A DNA stretch of 64,000 bases from assembly GCA_022478985.1 (NCBI GenBank), contig JAKSZP010000012.1, forward strand, positions 310,001 through 374,000. The letters run 5' to 3'. The translations under genes and the position numbers were made by a program. Of this stretch, positions 11,907-23,045 are shown in pieces; position 1 is the first letter of the stretch; each line of letters starts with the position of its first letter. The notes under the pieces were generated by a model that saw only the letters and a list, made by a program, of their open reading frames with translations, was not told the origin of the DNA and did no database searches. The DNA is from Massospora cicadina. Taxonomy: Eukaryota > Entomophthoromycota > Entomophthoromycetes > Entomophthorales > Entomophthoraceae.

Positions 11907-13753
11907 ATGGCTGTCTGGCCCCATCCGCTTCCAGCTAGCTGTCCTCAGATCCACTGCCTGCCACCCCAGTGTGGGGAAGCGGTGCTCCACCTCCTAGAAT
12001 TTTCTGAACTGTATGGAAACATGTGCAAATGGGCGCAAATAGTCCACCAAACTCCTCTGACCAATTTGTCCCCCCTGGGACTTAGAGCTCCACCTAGCAT
12101 GCATTCACCCATCTTGCCCCCACTCTCTTGCCCTTCCTCAATCCAACATTCACTTTTGCCTCCATGTCAACTATGAGCAGTTATTCCCATATGCTGACAG
12201 AGCAATTGTTGAGCTTGCCACTGCTGCCTTTGCGCCAGCTGGTTTTATAGATTTCTGCCCTTTTAAGGGCTAAATTGATATAGGCTTTCAGATGGAGGAT
12301 GACGCTGCAGCAGCGGCTTTGACTCCACTTATTTACAAAAAGACTCCTATCCCTACTACCCATACTCGCCTCCCTTTCAACACCATACTGGTGGTGTTAT
12401 TTGCATCCCTCCCTTCTCATAGTCCACCCAACTTTTGTATGATCATCTGATGGTTGGGCTTATGGCTTATGGCACTCAGCCTGACCTTGTCTTTGCTGTT
12501 CCCTCTGGGGTGGAGCACCTTGATACCCCTCACACAATGTCCACCATAATCCCACACCACCTTACCATAGTCCACCAGATCCCCCCATGCTTGTATTGCA
12601 GCAGCACCTGAGCATTTCTTTTGGGCTCATGTTAATAATGGTCACCAAATTTGTCCCCTCTGCTTTGGGCTTGACCATTCTAAAAAAATCCTGCCCTTGA
12701 GCCACTTCCACTGATGCAGCTTTGAAGCCCTATTCAGCAGGTTCCATATGGGGAAGATTGCTTCCCCCTCCCACTCAACAATCCTATTTGGTGGGTCAGA
12801 GTGGGAAATTGGCCCCAACCAAAGCAACTACCCACATTAGCCCACCTAATTCTAGCCCCACAAATCAAAGTCAGGCTTGGACTACCCTTCATACCCAAGC
12901 AGCCCATTCAACTCCTACTCACCCAAATTCATCCACTATTCTAATAAACCAAAAATCATGGGACTTATTGGCTGAGATTGATGAATCAGATAAGGTTGTC
13001 ATGAGTGAGGTACCCAATCACCCGCTTGGCCAATTCAATTATGGTCAGGCTGAATTTTTTGTTTCAGATTTTGATGATACCCAATCCCTCAGACGTTTTA
13101 CTCCTAAACCCAATGCTGCCTCCTACCAAAGTGACCATCAGCTCACCTTTTCAGCAGGCCTCCCCCATTGCCCAAACCTACACAAAGCAGTGGCTCAATA
13201 CCAAATAGGGCTGCCACACTCTACTTCCCCCTGATTTCCCTGAATCAGCCTGCAGCATTATCTTAAAACTGTTTGATGATGCCAAACCTGCTGTTATGCA
13301 TGTCGCTAAACTAGCAGAATTTAACTCAACCACTAAAATCACCCTCCATAGTATCTTCATTTTGCCCAGCTCTAGGATGCCCACATTCAAGTTGAGCGTC
13401 ACTTAGAAGAATTTGTCAAAGATGGTTACCATGCTTCTCTTGATGAAGAGGGGGAGAACTCTTACTACATCGGCATCCACCCACACTATGCTGATGCCCC
13501 AACGCCCTGGATATCCACTTTTGTCCGCTTAATCAAACTAAAGACATTGTCATGGCAGATATGTCTACAGAAAACCTGCCTGACCCCCTCACCCTCTGCC
13601 ATGGTGGGTTAGCATTTTCCACCCTGCCTGGTTAGAAGTTTTTGTTTTGTCTTACCACTTGTTCTTTTGTTAATGTTCTTTTGTTTTGTTTTGATTTTAG
13701 GTATTGTCCATCCCCTGGTCAGCGTACCTTGAATAAAATCTAAATATTAATAA
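11907..13753 (+). mobile_element. ORF1-only LINE-like element, copy a
   Basis: This is a degraded gag-like coding region with no endonuclease or RT. It starts at ATG 11907 (ATGGCTGTCTGGCCCC). It contains a knuckle-like CPLCFGLDH (about 12648-12690, last Cys out of frame), an acidic/Pro-rich segment (12722-13234) and a conserved FDDAKPAV block (about 13275). It ends with a short 3' UTR, GGTCAGCGTACCTTGAATAA (13713-13741 region). The order matches copies b (23.0-24.8 kb) and c (33.6-25.6 kb, minus), all about 1.75-1.85 kb. An 11-bp T/A-rich TSD candidate (11896-11906, 13754-13764) is weak. Its 3' tail matches that of the SINEs at 52.5 and 52.9 kb. Confidence 0.7.
12722..13234 (+). pseudogene. 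Residual open part of ORF1 in ORF1-only element a
   Basis: The longest remaining open stretch of copy a is 170 codons. It is rich in Thr, Pro, Asn and Gln with an acidic run containing LAEIDESDKV. I recognise no known domain. It lies just downstream of the CPLCFGLDH knuckle remnant, in the same relative place as the low-complexity tail after the knuckle in the full-length LINE ORF1. Homologous but more degraded sequence is seen in copy b at about 23900-24150. Confidence 0.55.
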
Positions 13754-13785
13754 TTATTTTATTTGAGGTAAGCTGACAGGGGCAT
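13713..13785. repeat. Inverted pair of type-II LINE/SINE tails (possible hairpin)
   Basis: The plus-strand tail of element a (CCCCTGGTCAGCGTACCTTG, then AATAAAAT) is followed after about 15 bp by the inverse form ATTTTATTTGAGGTAAGCTG ACAGGGG (13757-13785). The arms pair imperfectly over about 28 bp. This is either a second, very short minus-strand tail insertion or a real hairpin end. No clean TSD was found. Confidence 0.6.
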
Positions 13786-13789
13786 ATAA

Positions 13790-14535
13790 TTAATATTAGC
13801 AGCAAAAGATTGTTTTGCATCCCTAAACTATGTGTTGCTCCTTTTTATTAAATGCAAAAACTACTTATAAAATTATTAAAAGACATATTCTGTTATGAAT
13901 TACTACAATTTTACATCAGTTTTATAAAAGAATATAATTAATTTAAGAATCAAAAAATTGTATTGTATCCCTAATACTATGTGTTGAACAATAACATAAC
14001 TATATAGTTTATTAATAAATAATGTATGCCATCATATAAGTATCATAGTTTATAAGGTTACTTTAGAAAACCACAAGATTAAAGTATTGTAAATTTAATC
14101 ACATACCTTAGTATGGAGTTTGGCAATTAAAGTACAAATTATAATTATAAAAAACATATCCTTATCAAAAACTGTCACAGATTAAATTTGGTGTAACATG
14201 TTTTATTTTTTAACATAATAAGTATCAATAATGCTTAAAAATAATTTAATTTAGATTATCTTCTACAATAGAAAATATATATCCTTATAGAGCTAAAGCT
14301 TGAGATTAGTACAATTTTAGATATTTTAGTACATATATGCATTTTATAAATAGTCTTTTATATAAATGGTTACCCTTATAATGAGCATCCTCATTACCCT
14401 AAAATATCCTCATTTGGTAAAGATATAAAAAATAAAACAAGCTAATGATAAACAAAGGGCTTAAGATAATTAATTTTTACAATTGCTCAAAGTATAACCA
14501 GTATAATATAGGTTAAATTAACTACTAAATTAGAT
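13790..14535. other. AT-rich spacer, no gene recognised
   Basis: No open frame, RNA gene or repeat terminus recognised. Confidence 0.6.
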
Positions 14536-15330
14536 TCTTTATATATAATACTAGGTGACCCATGCGAATACTTCGCATCACTTCTGGTAATAGGATTCAT
14601 TATACGACTATCCTATGTATAGTACTTAATCAAGAAAAATAGATTATTGCAAATAACGAATGATGCAAACTGGTATTAACATGACAAAAATAAAACATAA
14701 TTTTTAAATAAAAAACAAATTTTGAAGTTGTGAAAAAATATTAATAAAAATTAGTAAATATACAAATAGTGTGATGTATATTTCAAAATAAATTTTTTTC
14801 TAATTCAAATGAAAATATTTTTTACATTATTTGTATATTTACTAATTTTTTAACAAAAAACTTACTATTTTTATAAGAAAATTTACTTTTTTTCAGAAAT
14901 TATGACAACAAACGCTTGCTACCTCAATATTATTGAGTTTAGAATAGTGCTCCACTGCTTTTGCAAATGTTGTATTACTTGTTTTAATTTGATTGACACG
15001 TTGTTTATACATTTATACGTTGTTTGTACGTTATTTTTTAGTACTAGATTGTTGTTTGTACGTTATTTATACGTTTATTCTATTCTATTCAGAGACTTCG
15101 GCACCACCATGACACTTTATACATGTAATTTTTAATAGAGATTTTTAAAATATAAGTTTTAAAATATAATTCTTAATGAAAACATTAATTTTAAGATATT
15201 TACTTATTTTTTGTCATTAGAGGTAAAAATAATCTTCAAAATGGTGTATCAAACATTAATTTTGATACAGTATTAAGAGAGATATTTCATACCAATAAAA
15301 ATACACATTTGAGAAATAATATATAGAGAT
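14536..15330. repeat. Putative non-autonomous element ending in TATATA-rich termini
   Basis: The left boundary TTTATATATAATACTAGGTG ACCC is followed by a 7-bp-stem hairpin ATGCGAATACTTCGCAT (14562-14578). A larger inverted repeat (14746-14773 with 14822-14851) has nearly complementary arms of about 28 bp. The right end GAGAAATAATATATAGAGA is roughly the inverse of the left end. The last 132 bp recur at 15871-16002. No transposase is present and the class is unknown. The nested 15037-15050 LINE tail lies inside. Confidence 0.4.
15037..15050 (-). mobile_element. 14-bp LINE 3'-tail insertion with 18-bp TSD
   Basis: TTTAGTACTAGATT is the reverse complement of the LINE tail. It is bracketed by perfect copies of GTTGTTTGTACGTTATTT at 15019-15036 and 15051-15068. 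The duplication is longer than the insert, so a chance match is unlikely. Confidence 0.85.
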
Positions 15331-16002
15331 CCATCGCTTCCGAGCCCATTTTTTATTTACTAAATTAATGGGCAGATACTTGACCAATACTTACAAAAGT
15401 AAAATGGGAGCTAAGTTGGAGCATCCTCTATTTTTGGAGATGATCATCCAAATCGGTCCAGTATTTTCAGTTATGTGCGAACAAACAGAAAAAAAGAAAA
15501 AAACATACATGTAGGTCGAATTGATAACCTTTTTCAAAGTCGGTTAAAACCCATTAAATATACCAAATCAACCAATCAGCAACTGCTTCGTATTCGTAAA
15601 ACAAAGCTAAACTTATCAAAACAACCAAAACCACCAACTATTTACCAAAACCAATTAACTTATCATATCAACCAATCACTAACTGCATTATTAAAACCGT
15701 TAAGCTTATTAATCAACCCAAAACCACCAACCGCTTGCCAAAACCTTTTAAGTATCGAATCAACCGAATATCAAACTGCTCAGCCGTAACAATATACTGA
15801 ATGCCATCGAAAGCATACAGGGGTTTCACTTGTTACATATTAAACTTTTTATTTTAATATGAAAGTAATAATTTACTTATTTTTCATCATTAGAGGGAAA
15901 AACAATCTTCAAAATGGCGTATCAAACATTAATTTTGATACAGTATTAAGGGAGATATTTCTCACCGACAAAAAACACCTTTGAGAAATAATATATAGAG
16001 AT
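15199..16002. repeat. Pair of 132-bp direct repeats
   Basis: 15199-15330 and 15871-16002 are near-identical. They share ATTTACTTATT at the start, a core containing AATGGTGTATCAAACATTAA or its one-base variant, and the end GAGAAATAATATATAGAGAT. The 540 bp between hold only Lys/Asn/Gln/Pro-rich, probably non-coding sequence. They could be ends of two copies of one non-autonomous element or a segmental duplication. Confidence 0.85.
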
Positions 16003-16037
16003 AATCTATTAGCTAAAGCTAAAAACTAACTGTAACT

Positions 16038-16705
16038 ATTTATTTTAGAGACTAGATGATTCCAACCTAAGTGTGGAGTCATGAATATTTATTAATTTTA
16101 TCATGAGCTCCTAAGAGCTTGAGACAAGGGAAGAGGAGCAAAGATGTGTTGAGAAAGGGAGGGGGGCTATATATCCATGCTCCAGTTTATATTGAACTAA
16201 GAAAGGCTATTGATGTGATTCAGATATTCGTTGCCAACTCAAAGTATACCTAAAGTGGTTGTTCATATGTGGGTATGTCCACACGCAAGATTCAAAGGTG
16301 GCACATAGGAAGGAACTGTGTATGATCCAGATAGCTGTGGCATAGGATTAGGACCTAAAGAGACCAGTTGCACCTTGGTAGGGACGTTCAAACAAAATCT
16401 TAGACTGGGTGTATATTCAATGGCTGTTCCTAATGGAACTTATGGACTCAAGTTCAGAATGTTACAATATCTAGGAAAGTGAAAAAAAGTTATGGAAGTC
16501 TATGTGTTTGGCGCATTGAGGACAGATGATATGTTGGAAATCTGGGCTTGTTTGGTACCCTGTTCTGTAAGAAAATGTAGGACTTTCCAGAATGTATTGT
16601 ACATCTTTACCAAAGGAACTTGGTGTTAAAATCTTACCAGAGCTTCTTTAGTTCAATATGAGTAAAAAAACGATTGGATCAATGTCAATTGTGGTACTTC
16701 AGTTC
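16038..16705 (-). mobile_element. 5'-truncated, diverged LINE copy (minus strand)
   Basis: Read on the minus strand, this is the 3' end of the same LINE family as 4307-10760. From left to right on the plus strand it shows the tail inverse TTTTAGAGACTAGATGATTC, the inverse of the ORF2 stop region (CTCCTAAGAGC), then segments collinear with 10560 back to about 10150. One clear block is GATCCAGATAGCTGTGGCAT (about 16325), matching GGTCCAGATGGCTGTGGCAT in the full-length copy's complement. It is heavily mutated with no open frame, so older than the full-length copy. Confidence 0.8.
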
Positions 16706-16720
16706 AAAGTTGCTTAAAAA

Positions 16721-17090
16721 GCACTTACCTTTTGGAGGTTGGTAAAGCTCCAATTTGATAAACAATGTTGGGCCTCTTAGTTGTGTATCAAGAGTTAAAT
16801 AGGATAAAAAAGTTTCTAATCTGAATATCACAGTCATATAAATCACCAACCCTCAATATGTCCCCCTTCAAGCATAAGATTTCCCTAACTCATGGTATTA
16901 TGCAACTCTTATAACTATAGGAACCATCATCTTAGTTATTTCAATAGCTTTTTGGCTCCTTTGTGCTAGAGTCCTTTTACTTTAGTTAAAAGCTATCCTT
17001 TTAATTCAGGCTCTTGCTATCATTAATTATGCCTAGCCTTTAAGTTAAACCGTAGTAGCAGAAATCACATCTATTAGAATTTTTGGGTTA
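16721..17090. repeat. Dispersed repeat D, copy 1
   Basis: Similar along its length to 20611-20972. Shared blocks include TTACCTTT, a TTGG-CCTCTT block, TTTCTAAT, ATGTCC and a closing CACATC/CATCATGTC-TTAGA block. Class unknown; possibly an old LTR fragment. Confidence 0.5.
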
Positions 17091-18200
17091 TTTTATTTTT
17101 CCCCATAAAAGTACACATCTGAAGTACTGCGTCCTATAAGGCGTTCATTTGGAGTACCACCTCCAATACTGCCTCAGCCTAGCCACAGCTCCCATAATGC
17201 TATCCCTATTTAGTGCCCTACCACACCCATGTCTTTTGTGCCTCCCACCTGATCACCTCACCAGTGCCCATCGCTCCCATGAGTTAGCCCACATAATTGT
17301 GCTTCCAAGTATGAGCATTTGTGTTATGTCAAACCTGCCACTTGTGGAGTGAGCCACTCCAATGCTATAAGTTTAGAGACCCAACCTTACTATCTAGACT
17401 GCGAGACATGCTCATAGGTGCAAGAGAGGACCATAATCTCCAGTAGAATTTTGGTGCATCTGAGTGATTTGACACATTTTGTTGATAAGCGGTGGGTCTC
17501 TGCTTTGACCCAAAGAATCCCCAACTGTACACTCTTCTAAATTTCTTCCCTTGTAGAGAAAATTAAGAAGGTCTATAGGGAGGTAGCTCAGATCTAGGGC
17601 CACTAGCAGGGCCCTTGGACTCCCCACTCCCGATCTGATGTCTCTTAACCCCTCTGAAACGTTTGATACTAGATATAAACTCTGAAAACACTTACTGAGT
17701 CAGAGAAAGAATATCAGAGCATGCAATATAATTTTATGGATTAAAATTGCTAATTCATGTAAATAGTTCAGACCTAAAAAAATTTTATATTACCTGACCA
17801 GAAAAATTGTTCTTGCATGGAATGGTATATGTCAGAAAATTGATCCAAAAGAATCTGCTCTACAATTTGCTTTAACAACATGGCTCCAATTCCATTCCAA
17901 GATATCCGTTGTCAAACCCTTTATAAGTATTTCAATTTTATCAAGGTATTCCCAAACCCCTGATACTCTTCCTAAACTGACCAATAAATTATTGGAAAGA
18001 GGGCTTAAGCCAGAACAGTTCCAAGCCACCTTCCAATCCCAACTCTTCCCCCTATTATGAAGACAACAGTCCCATATAGGGTTTGTTTTTTATTCATTTT
18101 ATAAGCTGAATATTAATAGATTAAATTCTTAATTTCAAGCTGTTCTCCACAGATTCTTCCAAACTCCCACTTTCCACAAACTTTTTTTGAAATTCAGGGA
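17091..18200. other. Degraded repeat relics, no gene recognised
   Basis: C-rich coding-like sequence at about 17149-17350 and short open stretches on both strands (17412-17627 minus, 17832-18029 minus) show no recognisable domain and many stops in neighbouring frames. They may be gag relics of LTR elements. I cannot assign them. Confidence 0.4.
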
Positions 18201-18209
18201 AGCATTCCA

Positions 18210-18790
18210 CCATCTTTATAGCTGCAATGGCTATGAATGGTCGCTATGATCCACCAACCCAGAAGCTCGCCGCGCCCTACCAAGAAATGTAAATATTTAT
18301 GCTCCCAAATTATTATATAATCTGCCACTTATGATGGACATTCCCAAACACCAGACTTGATTCATCAACCCACTGTTGGATCGATGTGATATGGTCAACA
18401 AGGGACTTTCTGGACTATCACTCACAAATTTATTCCAACTTCCAGATTTGACTTACCAAACCACCACTGGTTCAACGCAATCCAACCCAATGGGGCTTTC
18501 TGATCCACGCTCATGAGGGCCATTCCAATCTTTCATATTTGTCTTGACAATCCGCCACTGGCTTGGTACAGGCCAACCAGGCGCTTGCCACCCACCCAAT
18601 TTCCATAAATCATTTATGAGTTAGAATGACATCTGTCCAAACTAAAAAGCAGTTTTCAGTCACTGTATCATTTGGAGCAATCATATTTGGGGACATTTAC
18701 CTCAATTCTTATAGACCAATCCGTCACTCTGATACCTTGGATAAAGACACGCTCACCCAGTACAGAACTATGCTAATTTTATTTGATTCA
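18210..18790. repeat. Degenerate ~90-bp-period tandem array
   Basis: Units beginning CCAAACACC (18343), CCAACTTCC (18435) and CCAATCTTT (18525) are spaced 92 and 90 bp. Weaker units lie before (about 18210-18250) and after (about 18612 and 18699). Each contains a CATCAACC/CCACCACTGG/CCGCCACTGG-like core and a GGGACTTTC/GGGGCTTTC-like block. Similar phrasing in the chromovirus B LTR (59.7-59.8 kb) hints that it could be an LTR-internal repeat. Confidence 0.5.
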
Positions 18791-18799
18791 AGGATCTTG

Positions 18800-20610
18800 T
18801 TAACTTAATCACATGTTAATATCATTAAGTGAGTCTGGAGAATATCAGTGGTTTGGTAGCAATTTATAATGTATTGAAACTATCACCAAAGTCAGCAACT
18901 AAAACTCAAGAGAAATGGTCATCTTTTTCTGTCTCACACACTTAATTTGCCACAGCAAACCCACGGTTACACCCTTTACAACTGTTTGGTTTGTTAAAAG
19001 TCTTTGTTAACTTGTCGGTGGATATGAACTAAATCCGCCAAATGAATTGCGCAGGGTTTAGCCCAATGAGCAACGGCCAAATGATATGGAGATTGTTGAC
19101 CTTGATTAAACATAATAATTTAATACATAAAAATAGGAGGCAATCGCCCCACTACACTACTTTTTATTTAATATAATATACAGCAGATCTTCCCTGCTCA
19201 CACTCGCTCTTCTCTTCTCAAAAAACCTCCTCTCCTTGTTCATCTTATCCTGCTTATATTGTAACAGTTTTGGTGATATTACTTACACGGCTTAGTAACT
19301 CAATTCGCCATATCTCATTGGTTTTGTCAAATCTACATTTGGTAATCTCATGACGCCCAATTTGAGGCGATTTACCAACTATCCAATATTGTCTCGTTTC
19401 GAAGCACTTATTTTGCCATTATCAGTTTGATTCCAGTGGATTCCATCTATTTTGCCGGATGATCTCAAGCTTTAACGTCCAGTCATATCAAAGTCACAAC
19501 AGTCTTTACTAGCATTTAGATCAGTATGGTATTCACTTACCTTACAAAACGTCCCTCTATAAAGTCCTTAGGCCAGTTAAGTATTGCAAAGTGGTGGCAG
19601 CACTGTTAGCGAGGTTGCTATAAAAACAAGTTGATCACTGTTTGACAACAGGAAGCGTTATCTGAGCAAAAGATGGTTCAGGCAAATAGGTGACCTTGTT
19701 AGCTTCAGAAATAAGCAACCATTGCTACAATAAAAAAATTAAACTAACAGAAAAGCTAGTAAGAGAAAACCAAGTTGTTTTATGAGGGATGAGAGTTAGG
19801 GGTTTTATAGGTGACAAGTGGCAACCAAATGCCCATCTACCTGATTATCGCATTGGTAGTTTCTACCTGAAATAGTATTAATTTTCTACCTTACTCTAGT
19901 GTTTGCCCAAACCTAGGAATAGGTAAAAACATAATATAAGTGTAAGAAATGGTTTCCCAACAAGTAAAATACAAAAATCACTGAAATCAATTACCAGAAA
20001 GTAAATAGCCATTGACAAAGTCATAATCCATAATTTAAACTAATGACTAAATCAGAGTTTCACAAAAACATGTCCAAAATTTGCAGCAATATCACCTGAA
20101 AATGTTGATCACATTAAAGGTTATTAGGGGAGCATCCCTAATAGTTTTAAAAGCCTTAAAATCATTAAAATAGCTATGATTGATTAAAGCCAAGTCATAA
20201 CTTCCAATTTTAATTCTCTAAATTTTATAAATTAGCTAATTATACAGGCAACCTTACACAAAAAACTAGAATATTAGCTTATGAGATATAAAAAAGGCAT
20301 AATCTTGTTCTTTTCTGCACTGATCCCTTGGCGTTCTGGGCTATTCAAAGCAATTAGAATACTCAGCCTGTATACTATGTCTTACTTTAATCAGCTAAAT
20401 TTATGACAATTTCTTACTTATCCTGTTGCGCCAGTGCTATAAGCTAAAGTGAAATTCCTTTACGGATACCCATCACAACTTTGCCACCAATACCTGTTGC
20501 TCCCCCTCCCATCACCACTGCTTCCATCAGCCAGTGCCTTCATCTTAGAGGGAGTTATATCACAAGAAGACCAACATCAATCATGGCATATGTGCTTTAA
20601 TGAAACTCAA
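18800..20610. other. Repeat relics, possible old LTR, no gene recognised
   Basis: Sequence to about 19265 ends in a pyrimidine-rich stretch and TTGTAACA followed by TTTTGGTGATATTAC. That could be an LTR end next to a primer-binding site, but there is no partner LTR. The C-rich block at 20449-20560 has no recognisable product. Confidence 0.35.
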
Positions 20611-20972
20611 AAGAGAATTTACCTTTCAGACCTTGAAATATTTTTTAGTGTCCAATATTGGACCTCTTGGATGTGCTTAAATAAAATAATCAGATAAAAA
20701 TTTCTAATTTGATGGCTGCGGTTTTATATCTCTTCCCTCAGGGTATGTCCTTTTCATGCAGCGTATTTATAAATGACTGGTATTTGTTCTTCCCATTTAA
20801 TTAATTAACCTTTTCATTAATTATCTTATAGGTTTTGGTTCTTTTTGTGTGAACATTTTTTACACTATATATAAAGTCTTATACATAGATTCAATTTCTT
20901 AATCTTACTACTAAGAGCCTGTAATTCTAGACTGATGCAGCGGACATCATGTCCATTAGATAAAGGTAAGGA
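20611..20972. repeat. Dispersed repeat D, copy 2
   Basis: Partner of 16721-17090, similar in order throughout. Confidence 0.5.
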
Positions 20973-23045
20973 GCCAAAAAGTTTAATTGATGGGAATATA
21001 TCCATTGGGCTAAGTTATGTAAGTTAGCTTGTTCACTATAATATTTGCATGGCGGTGGGACTCAATAAAGAACCTAACTTCCTTTATGAGATAACATGGA
21101 GGACCCATGAACTTCTGCTCTAAGGGTCAGGAGTCCTTATCCTTCTAGGTGCTCAATGAGGTCTTGACATGTAGCCCAGGTGCTTAGTTATCTACCTTTG
21201 AAAGAGGTCAGCAATTCTCTAGGCATTCAAGTGCTACAGAAGCTGCTTGGCAGAGTGCAGGCGACCAATCATATGATAACTATGTCCCAGCAAGTGATTG
21301 GGAATAATAACTTGAGGTAGATGGAGTTGACGTGTAATTGTGTGTCTAGGAGTCTGAGGCACCCTTAACAACATGAATGATCTATAATTGTTAGTGCTAT
21401 GAGAAGATGGTTGGATCAACATAGCTATAAACAAAGCAGAACATTTAGAATCATGAATATCTGTACAGTAGTAGGTTTTCAGGACGTGGGGATCAAACCT
21501 GATTGGTCCTTATGTTGTGTCTGGGACCCAAAGTGCCCTATGGGTTAGTACGCCCTAAGGGCACAAAAACCTACAATAGGACTAATAGAGTATATGAGAA
21601 ACGATATTTTTAGAATAAAATATTAAGGTATTTATAGTACTTCAAGACTTAAAAGTGAGTTTATAAAGAAGGTTCAGGATAAGTGGAAGGTGAGAACCAG
21701 AGGATAGTAGAATGTGAATGCGTGGATAGTTGGGACCATCTAGTACTAAAAAAAATGCGTTGATAGTAGATAAAGAACTATGCAATAGATACCTAGATTA
21801 GAAAAAACCTTCAGATTAGGTTGCCAATACAATAATAAGATCTTATAATTTAGATAGAGATAATATAGAGTTCAATTATCATCACTTAAGTCGACTGTAA
21901 TTTAAAGTTCAGTAACAAACCTGAATAATCTCTATAAATTTAGAACATTAAATACCTTCAAAAATTTCAATAGTTATAGGGAATGGTCCACGATACATAA
22001 GAGTTAGCTCAACTCAAGTTAATGAGGAGCACAACTTGACTTTCATTAAAAATAATAACTAATGAGTAAAACCTCTATTAAAAGGCTTCACCCAGAAAAG
22101 GGAGTGTCCTAAAACAGACATTATCAAGGAATCAGCCCTTAGATAAGTAGACCATCTTTACCATCAAAGCCTACCCTTGTGTCATGATGTACCAGCAAAT
22201 AAAGCTTGCAATTATGCATTTTTTCCTCAAGGATTTTACATTATTACTTTTTAGCATATCCTATGATGAGTGGTGAATACATTAAGATAAAAGAAGGTGC
22301 TAGCATGGCTTCTAAAAGTGTCAAGGAAAAAGCAGGTGAGCCAATCCTGATATGATTATATTGAAGGTGTTAAGTTTATTGCAAAATGCTTTTTCATACC
22401 TTTCAATAGGTTTGAAAGTAGTTTGAAGTCCATTGATCATCCAAACACAATTCTGTACCTACTAAAAGTTAATCTTTAAATTGGGGGTTCCCTGTGTGAA
22501 AAAAGGCTGCTGCACAGATTAGTGGATGAGTTGATATTAAAAGGTTCTTCTCTGATCGATGACAAAAATTAATCTGAGCCATATGTTTGCTCAACAATAA
22601 ACTTGACGACCTATATAAGAATCTATAGGCAAAATCCAGCTATAATTTGCAATTTAAAAAGATATAACAAAGATTTAAAAGTTATCAGATAAAAGATATT
22701 TGAACTAGTGTACTTTATTAGAAAAATTTGGGCATTTATAGGTGATTAAAGAGAATCAAATACCCACGTATATTAAAACACTGATAAACTCTACAAAATA
22801 TAAACACTTACCTCTCAACCTCAATCAAGGGTTGACCCGACCTAGGGTAGACAAAAATCTAATCTAATTGTAAAAAAAAATTGACCCACAATTGAAGTAA
22901 TAACATCATCACCATTGCTTAATGGAAAGTATATCAATTTTGTCATAGACATAGCCATAAAAAATCTACAAAAAATTTATTAGCCAATTTTGAGTTTGTA
23001 ATTGTATCAATAATAACCTTTGCTTCTTCATTATCTCAAATTTCA
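20973..23045. other. Degraded sequence, no gene recognised
   Basis: Stops occur in every frame. I saw no catalytic motif of RT, integrase or transposase on either strand. It contains the 24-bp LINE-tail insertion at 21730. Confidence 0.5.
21730..21753 (+). mobile_element. 24-bp LINE 3'-tail insertion with 13-bp TSD
   Basis: TTGGGACCATCTAGTACTAA plus A-run is the LINE 3' end in plus orientation. The flanks are AATGCGTGGATAG (21717-21729) and AATGCGTTGATAG (21754-21766), 12 of 13 identical. Confidence 0.85.
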
